Of a stretch of DNA of 64,000 nucleotides, positions 26,101 through 34,401 are shown piece by piece (within the stretch, counting starts at the first letter, position 1; each line of letters starts with the position of its first letter). Below the pieces are notes generated by a model, which saw only the letters and a list, made by a program, of their open reading frames with translations, was not told the origin of the DNA and ran no database searches. The translations under genes were made by a program, and so were the position numbers. The stretch is from Halorarum salinum (lineage in GTDB: Archaea > Halobacteriota > Halobacteria > Halobacteriales > Haloferacaceae), in NCBI RefSeq assembly GCF_013402875.1, contig NZ_CP058579.1, forward strand, positions 310,001 to 374,000, given 5' to 3'.

Positions 26101-28149
26101 TGGGAGGGGATGTGGGGGATCCACCGGCGGTTCGGCGCGGCGACCGACCACCTCCAGCCCCTGCCGGACCGGGGGCTCCCGGACGAAGAGATCACCGAGG
26201 AGGAGCTGAAGGAGATGGGCCACCCGGCGCCGTTCGCCGACTTCGACTGGACGGAGTTCGGGCACCGGGCGAGGCTGCTGTACGACGACGACGACGACCG
26301 GGAGTTCCCGCCTGACAAGGACGAGCGGCAGAACGACGAGATCACGGGCGACCCGCCCGAGCGGGCGCCCGACCCGGGCGACCCGTGTCCCGACGACGCG
26401 CCGGTCCGCACGTTCGACGTCAGCGCCGTCGACGCCGAGATCGAGTACAACGACCACGGCGACCGGGACGAGTTCGGGGTCGTCTACACCCTCGACGAGC
26501 ACGCCGACGACGTCCGCGACGGGGACTCCCCCGTCCCGCTCACGCTCTGGGCGAACCTGGGCGACTGCATCGAGGTCAACTTCACCAACCGCGTCGACCC
26601 CGACGAGTTCGAGGACCACGCCCACCCCGAGATGCGGACCGAGCACCCCTGGGACCGGTCGAAGCGGATGTCGATGCACGCGACGCACCTGGAGTACGAC
26701 GTGCTAGGTTCGGACGGCGCGACGGTCGGGTTCAACTGGGACCAGACGGTCGCCCCCGGCGAGACGATCACCTACCGGTGGTTCGTCGACGAGGAGACGC
26801 CCAGTTCCATCTTCTGGGACTACGCGGACGTCCGGAGCACCCGCCACCACGGCGCCTACGGCAACGTCATCGCGACGCCCCCCGAGGCGGAGCTGGTCGA
26901 CCCGAGGACCGCCGAGCCGACGCCGCAGGGGCTCTCCACGGAGGCCATGGTGAAGACCCCCGACGGTCCCGACCAGCGCCTGGTCAACCTGCTGTTCGCG
27001 GACGCGCAGTTCATCCTCAACGAGGACGACCCCGACGACTGCGTGGTGCCGCCGGGCCACGACGAGGAGGTCGACCCGGACGACCCGTGTAACCAACTCG
27101 GCGACCCCGAGGACCACGGCTACATGGCGATCAACTACCGCGCGGAACCGTTCGTCCGGCGGTTCGAGGAGGACGACGACCAGTACCAGGTGTACGACTC
27201 CGACGTCCACGGCGACCCCGCGACGCCGCTGCCGCGCGCGCTGCTCGGCGACCCGGTCAGCCTCGTGGTGGGCCAGGGCGCCGACAAGGCCCGCGGGATC
27301 TCGTTCCACCTCGCGGCCCACCAGTGGCCCCGCTTCGAGGACGTCGACGCGTCGCCCGAGATCGGCGTCGACGACCGCCACATCGTCGGGCGGTCCGACG
27401 AGCGCGACCTCCTCGACGACGCCGGCGGCCTCGCGGAGAGCGTCGGCGACCACATCTACCAGGAGATGAAACAGCGGCGGCGCCTCGAGGCCGGCGCCTG
27501 GGGCATCTTCCGGGTGCGCGAGGACCCCGAGGACTTTCGGACGCCGGTCCAGCCGCTCCCGGACCGGGCGACGGGCATCCCGGTCGACGAGCGGATCGGC
27601 TGGGTGACCGCCCGGGGCGACCTCACCGGCGACGGGACGAAGGATCTGGTCGTCCTCGTCCCGGACAGCGTCCGCGGGTCCGAGGACGCCTCGGCGCTGT
27701 ACGTGTTCCTCGGCCCGGTCGACGAGAAGTCGATCACGGACCTGACCGGCGCCGACGTCGAAGTCGTCGGGACGCTCCACGACGACGAGCACGAGCACGG
27801 GACCGCCACGGTCCGGCTGAGCGACGACCTCGGGATCGACGACCTCGACACGCTTCTGGGGCTCGTCACCGACGCCACGGTCGCCGTCGGGAACTGCGAC
27901 TCCCGGCGGAAGTCGGAGAACCCGCTCTCGAAGCTCGAGTTCGACGCGGGCGAGAAACGCTCGGGCGACGTCGACGTCACGCTCGCGCGCGGTGGCGACG
28001 GCGAGAGTCGCAAGGGCGACCGGAGCGAGGAGGTCGCCATCGACGTCACGGCCGCGGACGTCGACGAGGACGGCTCGCTCGAACTCGCGATCGACCTCGA
28101 GGACGGCCCCCGCGTCGTCGTCGACGGCTGCGAGTCGCTGTTCGGGTAG
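23179..28149 (+). CDS. giant three-unit multicopper oxidase, Tat-exported
   Basis: This 1656-residue protein has a Tat leader (YPRRTFLKGSG, RR at 45-46, cleavage near 68). Three homologous units follow (about 80-510, 590-1010, 1070-1460), each with an INYR segment and a VHGDP segment. Unit 1 ends with the copper motifs HVHHLHGH (405-412) and HCHLFPH...M (485-496), normally C-terminal. Unit 2 opens with the HxH pairs THIHF (716, 718) and FFHDH (761, 763), normally N-terminal. Unit 3 keeps only scattered His. One trinuclear site could thus form between units 1 and 2. A GDLTGDGTKDLVVLV repeat near 1480 and a Gly/Asp-rich tail complete it. Large oxidases of this kind include manganese oxidases; the substrate here is unknown. 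Confidence 0.88.
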   Translation: MPPDNEDCENEQPSGSLPANERTDGGGKHVLRELEEEGDESTYPRRTFLKGSGALAASAGLANGTAIAAENGLAGDVPEEPEDGQVRHFEVHAIEVDLVYNRFGLHQPNAAILVLKEDLKEAKRLSGKVPCANSVVLQDEQEEAFCEDIPKKLRADGDTRVLQPLSLRANFGDVIEVEFHNDLDRRASIHQTALPYEVRESDGMNVGENPDTTVAPGDSITYRWDARRLGTHFFLDGANQAYDSADEPPQKANLTARGLFGSVSVLPKGTTWTDPYTGKETQGRVQADVHVPEDVPEEAVDRGFVPGLSYRQILLHYHTPEGIVTRDGDQLTFPDSDEPQMVHAINYRADPTGNRIPPLDDPIEREAFYNSWVHGDPGGGDNAYPMYLGDPVKTVSVGASIEENHVHHLHGHRWKETPPDERSDTIDSQTLGLGAVYDEPFTTAFGTADGSIEDLETVRPDMTFEEAFRTGAGGAHGSPGDYLFHCHLFPHYGEGMWGLVRVLDKEREGLQKLPDNDPPIPADSDVEGFPEFIPGEFGEAPPYPPYGAAGLDDFRDPEPDEEDALTRNGDDILPGAPYTDPCEPDIEGFEPDVQIEGMKRDYTIVALPADVVYNDDGHHDPNGIVYVLEKYREVDPDTGKVLVDEDVNDVELIKEGKLNPEPLVVRANVGDCVDVTFKNEVTDENLAAIPADRFPEGDDDALPESVPVEEGGKSTHIHFVSYDVLGSDSLATGFNYRQDAQPGERNFFRWFADEEGTIFFHDHITGIEDVMHGSFCSLVVEPPNSEWFDPYSGDPVRSGTQAIIENPDGEDFREFALAYHDFAQLVDRDGELVNDDAEHNENAGVMGINYRNTPFHIRDDCDPAYVFSSFVHGDPSTPLLETYEGDPVRIRLWMGAYEEQHTFHVNGRHFESEGNHPEESTSQILGTSEAFTLDLNPEGDGMEGADMDAFTELGNPAGLPVRDHLYGSPIIDDLWEGMWGIHRRFGAATDHLQPLPDRGLPDEEITEEELKEMGHPAPFADFDWTEFGHRARLLYDDDDDREFPPDKDERQNDEITGDPPERAPDPGDPCPDDAPVRTFDVSAVDAEIEYNDHGDRDEFGVVYTLDEHADDVRDGDSPVPLTLWANLGDCIEVNFTNRVDPDEFEDHAHPEMRTEHPWDRSKRMSMHATHLEYDVLGSDGATVGFNWDQTVAPGETITYRWFVDEETPSSIFWDYADVRSTRHHGAYGNVIATPPEAELVDPRTAEPTPQGLSTEAMVKTPDGPDQRLVNLLFADAQFILNEDDPDDCVVPPGHDEEVDPDDPCNQLGDPEDHGYMAINYRAEPFVRRFEEDDDQYQVYDSDVHGDPATPLPRALLGDPVSLVVGQGADKARGISFHLAAHQWPRFEDVDASPEIGVDDRHIVGRSDERDLLDDAGGLAESVGDHIYQEMKQRRRLEAGAWGIFRVREDPEDFRTPVQPLPDRATGIPVDERIGWVTARGDLTGDGTKDLVVLVPDSVRGSEDASALYVFLGPVDEKSITDLTGADVEVVGTLHDDEHEHGTATVRLSDDLGIDDLDTLLGLVTDATVAVGNCDSRRKSENPLSKLEFDAGEKRSGDVDVTLARGGDGESRKGDRSEEVAIDVTAADVDEDGSLELAIDLEDGPRVVVDGCESLFG

Positions 28150-28260
28150 CGACCCCGAACCCCCTCCGTTCTCCCCGCGACCCGGGTGGCGGGCGGTCCG
28201 AACCGGAGTTCGGGTGATCTCCACGACGGGGCGGCGGACGGCCGCCGCGGACGACGGACC

Positions 28261-29880
28261 TCAGTCGTCGTCCGACACGCCCGATTCGACGACCCGCTCG
28301 GAGCCGGGCATCGAGACGCCGTCCTCCTCGCGGAGGAAGATCGGCCGCCGCTTCCCGAACGCGGTCATCATCGACGCGACGGCGATCAGCGTGACGAGCG
28401 CGAACGGGCCGCCGGTGATGATGGCGGCCGCCTGCAGCGCGTCGACGCCGCCGACGACCATGAGCAGGGAGGCGAGCGCGCCGATGAGGAAGCCCCAGAC
28501 GACCCGGTTGATCGTCGAGGGCCTGTGGGCGCCGCCGGTGGTCAGCATCCCGAGCGCCAGCGTCGAGGAGTCCGCGGAGGTGACGAAGAACGTGGTCACG
28601 AGCACGAGGAACATGGCCGTCAGCAGGCCGCCGAGCGGGAGCGCCTCGAACAGCGGGTAGCCCGAGGCCGCCTCGCCGAGGTTGCCGACGACGCCGAGGA
28701 TGTCCGCACGACCGTTCTGCTGGAGGAAGATGGCCGTCCCGCCCATCGTGGCGAACCACGGGATGGTGATGGCCGTCGAGGCGAGCACCCCGGTCACGGC
28801 CACCTGCCGCACCGTCCGGCCGCGGGAGATGCGCGCGATGAACAGGCCGACGAACGGCGTCCACGAGAACCACCAGGCCCAGTAGAACACCGTCCAGCCG
28901 CCGACCCAGGCGGCCACGCCGGCGCCCTCGGTGGCGCCCGCGCCGGTGTAGAAGCTCATCGAGATGAACTGGTTGACGTAGACGCCCAGCGCCTCGGTTC
29001 CGAGCGCCATGATGTACCGGGTCGGGCCGAGGAGGAACGTCGCGACCATCAGCACGACGAACAGGGCCATGTTGAAGTAGGACACCCGCCTGATGCCCCG
29101 CTCGACCCCGAGCGCGACCGAGAGGGTGAACGCGACCGTCAGCCCGGTGATCACGAGCACCGTCGTCAGGTCGCCCACCCCCGTTCCGGTCGTCCACTCG
29201 ATGCCGACGAGGAACTGGCTCCCGACGAGCCCCAGCGTGGTCGCGACCCCGCCCAGCGTCGCGAACACCGCGAGGACGTCGATCACCTTGGCGAGGGGGC
29301 CGTCGAGGTTGTCGAGGCCGACCCACGGGGCGAGCACCGTCGAGATCCGCAGCGGCGCGTCGTAGCGGTACGCGTAGTAGGCGATCGGGATCCCCATCAC
29401 GACGTAGGCGGTCCACGCGGAGATGCCCCAGTGGAAGAACGTGTACTGGATCGCGCCGACCGCCGCGCCGGGCGTCTGCGAGTCGGCGCCGATCAGGGGC
29501 GAGACCGTGTCGTAGTGGAAGATCGCCTCGGCGGGCCCCCAGAAGACGATGCCGGCGGCGATCCCCGCCGAGTACAGCATCGCGAAGTAGGCGGGGAAGG
29601 TGAACTCGGGTTCCTCGTTCTCCCCGCCGAGGGTGATGTTCCCCCAGGGCCCGAAGATGAGGAACGCGACGAAGACGACGAGGAGGAACATGGCGAGCAG
29701 GTACGCCCACCCGAACCCCGTCCACAGGAAGTCGTTGACGCCGTTCATGAGGTTCGCGGCCGCCTCGTCCCGGAAGACGAACGCCAGGACGGCCAGCAAC
29801 GAGACGACGAAGCCGACGCCGAACACGACGTAGTCCAGTTCGTCCGTGAACTCCTCCCAGGCGCCCTCGGACGCGCTCAT
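28261..29880 (-). CDS. BCCT family betaine/choline/carnitine transporter
   Basis: This secondary transporter of 539 residues and about 12 helices belongs to the betaine-carnitine-choline family. It shows the family signature region GWTVFYWAWWFSWTPFVG followed by LFIARISRGRTVRQV, plus FGPWGNITLGG and SAGIAAGIVFWGPAEAIFHY early in the protein. The ATG at 29880 follows a GTTATAC box about 70 bp upstream. It is the first of a run of glycine-betaine catabolic genes, so betaine uptake for use as a nutrient, not only osmoprotection, is likely. A paralogue lies at 51889-53541. Confidence 0.94.
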   Translation of the reverse strand: MSASEGAWEEFTDELDYVVFGVGFVVSLLAVLAFVFRDEAAANLMNGVNDFLWTGFGWAYLLAMFLLVVFVAFLIFGPWGNITLGGENEEPEFTFPAYFAMLYSAGIAAGIVFWGPAEAIFHYDTVSPLIGADSQTPGAAVGAIQYTFFHWGISAWTAYVVMGIPIAYYAYRYDAPLRISTVLAPWVGLDNLDGPLAKVIDVLAVFATLGGVATTLGLVGSQFLVGIEWTTGTGVGDLTTVLVITGLTVAFTLSVALGVERGIRRVSYFNMALFVVLMVATFLLGPTRYIMALGTEALGVYVNQFISMSFYTGAGATEGAGVAAWVGGWTVFYWAWWFSWTPFVGLFIARISRGRTVRQVAVTGVLASTAITIPWFATMGGTAIFLQQNGRADILGVVGNLGEAASGYPLFEALPLGGLLTAMFLVLVTTFFVTSADSSTLALGMLTTGGAHRPSTINRVVWGFLIGALASLLMVVGGVDALQAAAIITGGPFALVTLIAVASMMTAFGKRRPIFLREEDGVSMPGSERVVESGVSDDD

Positions 29881-30066
29881 ACGACCACCCTCCGGACGCG
29901 GTCATCCGTCATGTGAACATTACCCGTGAGAGCAATTAGCATATTCCTGTATAACGGTTGACCCCGAACTACGGAGGTGTTTATTTACGGAAGGGGCAAT
30001 CCGCCCCGGTATCGGGGCAGGCGGACGGCGGTCGGCGCCGGGACGGTGGCGACCGGCGCTCCCGGC

Positions 30067-32580
30067 TCACCGGATCAGTTTGTCGCGCTCGGGGTCGAAC
30101 AGCGGTTCCTCCCGGACGGTCGCCGGGTAGCGCTCGTTCCCGTACTCGACCTCGACGGACCGACCCGGGTCGGCGTACTCGGCGGGCAGGTAGGCGTAGA
30201 CGATGCCGGCGTCGACGGTGTAGCCGTAGTCGGCCCGGCAGCCGTAGCCGAGCGCCTCGTCGCCGTCGAGCACCGGGTGGCCCGCGTCGACGACCGCCCC
30301 CTCCTCGTCGAGCGTGATCGGCACCAGCTTCCGGTCGACGCCGCGGTCCCGGGCCGAGAGGAGCGCCTCGCGGCCGAGGAACTCCGTGTCGAGGTCCACC
30401 GCGAAGCCGATGCCGGCCTCGTACGGGTCGTGCTCGGGAGTGAGGTCGCTCCCCCAGAGCCGGTAGCCCTTCTCCAGGCTCGTCGAGTCGAGCGCCGCCC
30501 ACCCCATCGGCACGACGCCCTGTTCCTCGCCCGCCTCCCGGACGGCGTCCCACAGCCGCGCCCCGTACTCGGTCGGCGTGTAGATCTCCCAGCCCAGTTC
30601 GCCGGCGTACGACAGCCTGAGCATCGTGACCGGGAGGCCCCCGAGGTACGTCTCCTGCACCGAGTAGAACGGGAACGCGTCGTTCGAGAGGTCGGCCTCG
30701 ACGACCGGGTCGAGCACGTTCCGCGCGTCGGGGCCCCAGACGCCGACGCCGGCCGTGTCCGAGTCGTGGACGGCGACCGAGACGGAGCCGTCGTCGGGGG
30801 CGTGCTCGCGGATCCAGCGGGAGTGCAGCGTCGCGGAACTGCCGCCGCCGGTGAACAGCAGGTAGCGGTCCTCGGCGAGTCGGCTGACCGTGAGGTCCGC
30901 GAGGACGCCGCCGTCCTCGTTGCACATCGCGGTGTAGCGCATCCGGCCGGGGGAGACGGCGACGTCGTTGGTCAGCAGCCCCTGGAGGAACGACTCGGCG
31001 CCCCGGCCGGCGACCTCGATCCCCGTGAAGGTGGTCATGTCGAACATCGCGACGCCGTCCCTGACCGCGAGGTGCTCGACGCCCTGTGCCTTCGACCAGT
31101 GCCGGCCGCGCCAGCCCGGGCGGCCCGGGACGTCGTACTCCGACAGGAGCTCCTCGTTGGACTCGTACCACTGCGGCACCTCCCAGCCGCCGCTGTCGTA
31201 GAACGCCGCCCCGAGGTCGTCCTGCCGGTCGTGGAACGGGCTGCGCCGGAGCCCCCGCTGGCCCGTCGGCTGCTCGCGCGGGTGGACGAGCTGGTACACC
31301 TCCCGGTACTGCTGGCCGCCGCGGCCGTAGGTGAACTCCCGGCTGCCCGCGTGGGGCTGGAACCGCGAGACGTGCGCGCCCGTCGCGTCGACCCGCTCGC
31401 CGTCGAGCCGCGGGACGCCCTCCTCCATCCAGTTGGCGACGACGCTGCCCGCGCCGCCCGACTGGGTCACCCAGACGGCGAGCGCCCACCAGAGCCCGTC
31501 CACGTCCTCGTCGGGGCCGAGGATCGGCATCCCGTCGGGGGTGAACGAGAACATCCCGTTGATCCGGGAGTCCCACCCGCAGTCCTCGAACGCCGGGACG
31601 AGTTCGCTCGCGGCGTCGCGGGCCGACCGGTCGTGGTCGGGGTGGGTGTTCTCGCGGAAGTGCTCGGCGGTGAACTCGCGGAGCGACGGGTACTCCAGCC
31701 CGAGATCCTCGAGCCGTTCGGGGCCGTGGATGTCGGCCGGGTCCACCAGCAGCGGTTCGTGGTTGTACGAGCCGACGCCGTACCGCTCGCCGTGCTGGCG
31801 GAAGTACAGCGAGTAGTCCTGGTGGCGGAGGATCGGCTGTTCGATCTCCCGATCCGCGCCCGCGAGTTGCTCGAACTCCTCGGAGACGAGGTACTGGTGG
31901 GCACACGGCACCAGCGGGACGTCCGTGCCGACCATGTCGCCGAACAGCGGGCCCCAGATGTTCGTCGCGAGCAGCAGGTCGTCGCACTCGACGCGGCCGC
32001 GGTCGGTGACGACGGCCGCGACCTCGCCGTCGTCGACCTCCACGTCGGTCACCTCGGTGTTCCCGACGAAGCGGTGGCCGGCCCGCTCACGGGCGCGCTC
32101 GGCCATCGTCTCTGAGGCGTCGACCGCGTGGGCCTTGCCGTCGGACGGGAGGTAGTAGCCGCCGTGGATCACGGACTCGTCGATCTGGGGGACGAACTCG
32201 GCGACCTCCTCCGGGGAGAGGAGCCGCCCGCCCGTCAGCCCGTGGGCCCGACCCCACTCGCGCTTGCGCTCGAGGAAGTCCATTCGGTCCTCGGTGTAGG
32301 CGACCTCGATCCCGCCGCTCGTCCGGAAGTCGCCGAAGCCGTCGTACAGATTCCGGGTGTAGGCGGCCATCCGCGACATCAGCCTGTTTCCGGTCGTCTG
32401 GAACACCAGCCCGGGCGCGTGGGAGGTCGAGCCGCCGGTCTCGTACAGCGGCCCCCGGTCGAGGACGAGGACGTCCTCCCGGCCGAGGCGGGCGAGGTGG
32501 TAGGCAGCGCTACAGCCCACACAGCCCGCGCCCACGACGACGGTTCCCGCCCGATCGGGGAGCGTGGTCCCTGTGCTCAT
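30067..32580 (-). CDS. dimethylglycine/sarcosine dehydrogenase-like FAD enzyme with GcvT domain
   Basis: This 837-residue flavoenzyme has two parts. Residues about 10-400 form a DAO-type FAD oxidoreductase (VVVGAGCVGCSAAYHLARLG, ETGGSTSHAPGL, INGMFSFTPDGMPILGPDE). Residues about 430-830 form an aminomethyltransferase (GcvT)-like domain that binds tetrahydrofolate (MFDMTTFTGIEV, LLTNDVAV, LRLSYAGELGWEIYTP, GWAALDSTSLEKGYRLWGSDL). Such proteins oxidatively demethylate dimethylglycine or sarcosine and pass the methyl group to folate. Between a BCCT carrier and a sarcosine oxidase it probably handles the dimethylglycine step. An FeS or heme partner is not seen nearby. Confidence 0.9.
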   Translation of the reverse strand: MSTGTTLPDRAGTVVVGAGCVGCSAAYHLARLGREDVLVLDRGPLYETGGSTSHAPGLVFQTTGNRLMSRMAAYTRNLYDGFGDFRTSGGIEVAYTEDRMDFLERKREWGRAHGLTGGRLLSPEEVAEFVPQIDESVIHGGYYLPSDGKAHAVDASETMAERARERAGHRFVGNTEVTDVEVDDGEVAAVVTDRGRVECDDLLLATNIWGPLFGDMVGTDVPLVPCAHQYLVSEEFEQLAGADREIEQPILRHQDYSLYFRQHGERYGVGSYNHEPLLVDPADIHGPERLEDLGLEYPSLREFTAEHFRENTHPDHDRSARDAASELVPAFEDCGWDSRINGMFSFTPDGMPILGPDEDVDGLWWALAVWVTQSGGAGSVVANWMEEGVPRLDGERVDATGAHVSRFQPHAGSREFTYGRGGQQYREVYQLVHPREQPTGQRGLRRSPFHDRQDDLGAAFYDSGGWEVPQWYESNEELLSEYDVPGRPGWRGRHWSKAQGVEHLAVRDGVAMFDMTTFTGIEVAGRGAESFLQGLLTNDVAVSPGRMRYTAMCNEDGGVLADLTVSRLAEDRYLLFTGGGSSATLHSRWIREHAPDDGSVSVAVHDSDTAGVGVWGPDARNVLDPVVEADLSNDAFPFYSVQETYLGGLPVTMLRLSYAGELGWEIYTPTEYGARLWDAVREAGEEQGVVPMGWAALDSTSLEKGYRLWGSDLTPEHDPYEAGIGFAVDLDTEFLGREALLSARDRGVDRKLVPITLDEEGAVVDAGHPVLDGDEALGYGCRADYGYTVDAGIVYAYLPAEYADPGRSVEVEYGNERYPATVREEPLFDPERDKLIR

Positions 32581-33065
32581 GTAACACGAACCGATGGCGG
32601 CCCGGTCCCATATGTCCCCGCCTGAACTATCTGTGGGTTATAGAAGCGGCGGCGCTCGGGGGGACCCGAGGAGTCGACGAACGGCCGGGGGTTCGGTCGG
32701 GACGACGACGGGGGAGCCGTGTGGCGCGCGACGGCCGCGCCTCCGTGCGCGGCCGACGACGCGCGAGGGGCGAGCATCGCAGGCGAGCGACCGGAGGGAG
32801 CGAGCCGAGACGCGCAGGCGGTTGGGGAGGGTGAGGATGCGGTGGGTGGGACTGAAAGGGGCCGCGGCTGTCGGCGAAGGAACGGACCGCCAAGCACCGC
32901 AGCGACCGGAGGGAGCGAGGAGCGCAGCGGCCGTACCGAGTCGACAGCCGCGGGGGCTTTCGGGAACTGCTTGACGCCAAACGGACCGACCCAAGAGCCG
33001 AGTGCCACGAGGGCTTTCGGGCACCCCTCCACGACGACCCCACCGGCTTCGAAGCCGAAACCGAA
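32581..33065. other. intergenic region, 485 bp, with an 18-bp direct repeat
   Basis: No convincing gene is seen. GCGACCGGAGGGAGCGAG occurs at 32787-32804 and at 32902-32919, 115 bp apart, amid further GGAGGGAGCGAG-like words. The promoter of the FAD enzyme must lie near its left end; TATAACCCACAG (minus, about 32630-32641) is a candidate. Confidence 0.4.
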
Positions 33066-34208
33066 CTACTCGAACCGATCGAGCCCGAACATGTCGATCG
33101 GGTGCTCGCTCTCCCCGTCGACGGCGAGATCGGCGAGCACCTCGCCGACGACGCTGGCGAACTTGAAGCCGTGTCCCGAGAAGCCCGCGCCGACGGCGAC
33201 CTGCGGGTGCTCCGGGAGGGTGTCGAGGACGAAGTGCTCGTCGGGGGAGTTCGTGAACATGCACGTGGCCAGCCGCATCGTCGGGCCGGCCCCCTCGGGG
33301 AAGTACTTCCCCGCGAAGTCGCGCAGGAGGAGTTCGTCCGCCCGCGACGGCTCCGTCTCGTGGTCGTCCGGGTCGACCCCCTCGCCGAGGTGGTGGTACT
33401 TCCCGAGTTTGAACCCGGGGACGTCGTAGACGGGGAGCCCGTAGAACCGTCCCTCGGGCGTCGCGAGGTTCCAGACGGGGAAGGCGTCGGGGTCGAACAG
33501 CGCCGGCGTCTCAGGCTGGAACCACGCGAGCACCTGCCGTTCGGGGACCGCGAGCCCGTCCAGCGCGTCCGCCAGTTTCGCGTTCCACGCGCCCGCGGCG
33601 AGCACGAGGCCGTCGGCGACGTACGTCCCCCGGTCCGTCCAGACCCGGACGCCGCCGTCGGGCGTCTCCGCCCAGTCGCGCACCGACTCGCGCGCCCTGA
33701 TCTCCGCGCCGGCGGCCTGGGCGGCCCGGACGTGGCCGATTATCGCCTGCTCGGGGACGACGAACCCGCCGTCGGGCTGGTAGAGCGCCCGGTACTCCGC
33801 CGGGAGATCGTAGCCGGGGAACCGGTCGTTCACCTCCGCGCCCGTCAGCACCTCGTGGGGGATGTCGTGCTCCTCGCAGGAGCGGCGCGACCCCTCGAAG
33901 ACCACGTCCCCCTGCGGCCCGGCGTCGACGGAGCCGGTCCGGTGGATGACGGGTCGGCCGGTCCGCTCGGCGAGGTCGTCCCAGAGGTCGTAGGCCCGCT
34001 CGACGAGCGGGATGTAGGAGGGGTGCTCGTAGTAGGCCCGGCGGATGATGCGCGTGATGCCGTGCGAGGAGCCGCGCGCGTGCGGGACGTCGTAGCGTTC
34101 GAGCCCCAGCACGTCGTGGCCCCGGTCGGCGAGGTGGAACGCCGTCGCGCTCCCCATCCCCCCCACGCCGACGACGACGACGTCGTACCGCTCGTCCGTC
34201 TCGTCCAT
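33066..34208 (-). CDS. solA: monomeric sarcosine oxidase / N-methyl amino acid oxidase
   Basis: This FAD enzyme of 380 residues belongs to the MSOX/SolA family. It oxidises N-methylated amino acids such as sarcosine to glycine plus formaldehyde and H2O2. It has the dinucleotide motif VVVGVGGMGSATAFHLA (about 11-27), RGSSHGITRIIRRAYYEHP with the family-typical Arg/His, LVLAAGAWN, and C316 in ATCMFTNSPDEHFVLD, the position of the covalently bound flavin Cys in MSOX. The gene is divergent from the Rieske oxygenase and adjacent to the dimethylglycine enzyme, so sarcosine is the likely substrate and the last demethylation step is catalysed here. Confidence 0.9.
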   Translation of the reverse strand: MDETDERYDVVVVGVGGMGSATAFHLADRGHDVLGLERYDVPHARGSSHGITRIIRRAYYEHPSYIPLVERAYDLWDDLAERTGRPVIHRTGSVDAGPQGDVVFEGSRRSCEEHDIPHEVLTGAEVNDRFPGYDLPAEYRALYQPDGGFVVPEQAIIGHVRAAQAAGAEIRARESVRDWAETPDGGVRVWTDRGTYVADGLVLAAGAWNAKLADALDGLAVPERQVLAWFQPETPALFDPDAFPVWNLATPEGRFYGLPVYDVPGFKLGKYHHLGEGVDPDDHETEPSRADELLLRDFAGKYFPEGAGPTMRLATCMFTNSPDEHFVLDTLPEHPQVAVGAGFSGHGFKFASVVGEVLADLAVDGESEHPIDMFGLDRFE

Positions 34209-34340
34209 GACCCGTGTCGGTTACTCGGCCCCGCTCTTGACGGTTCCCCACCATTATCTCGGACCCTTAAGGCGCGTCCGTCCGGCGGCGTCCCTCGGGA
34301 CGGAAACCGCCCGACTCCGACGCGGTCGGTTCGGGTGGTA

Positions 34341-34350
34341 CTTATAGGTG
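34341..34350 (+). promoter_or_regulatory. TATA-like box of the Rieske gene
   Basis: CTTATAGGTG about 52-61 bp upstream of the ATG at 34402, within the 193-bp divergent spacer shared with the sarcosine oxidase gene. A start site near 34370 is implied. Confidence 0.4.
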
Positions 34351-34401
34351 CGTAGCATTTCTGGTGAAGACTTACCCGGGAATCGTGGGATAGTGTAGCA
34401 C

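Noticed and set aside
32787-32919. 18-bp direct repeat GCGACCGGAGGGAGCGAG as a mobile element or CRISPR
   Set aside because: Only two copies 115 bp apart, with no spacers, inverted ends or target duplication. Probably a dispersed GC-rich word or an intergenic repeat.
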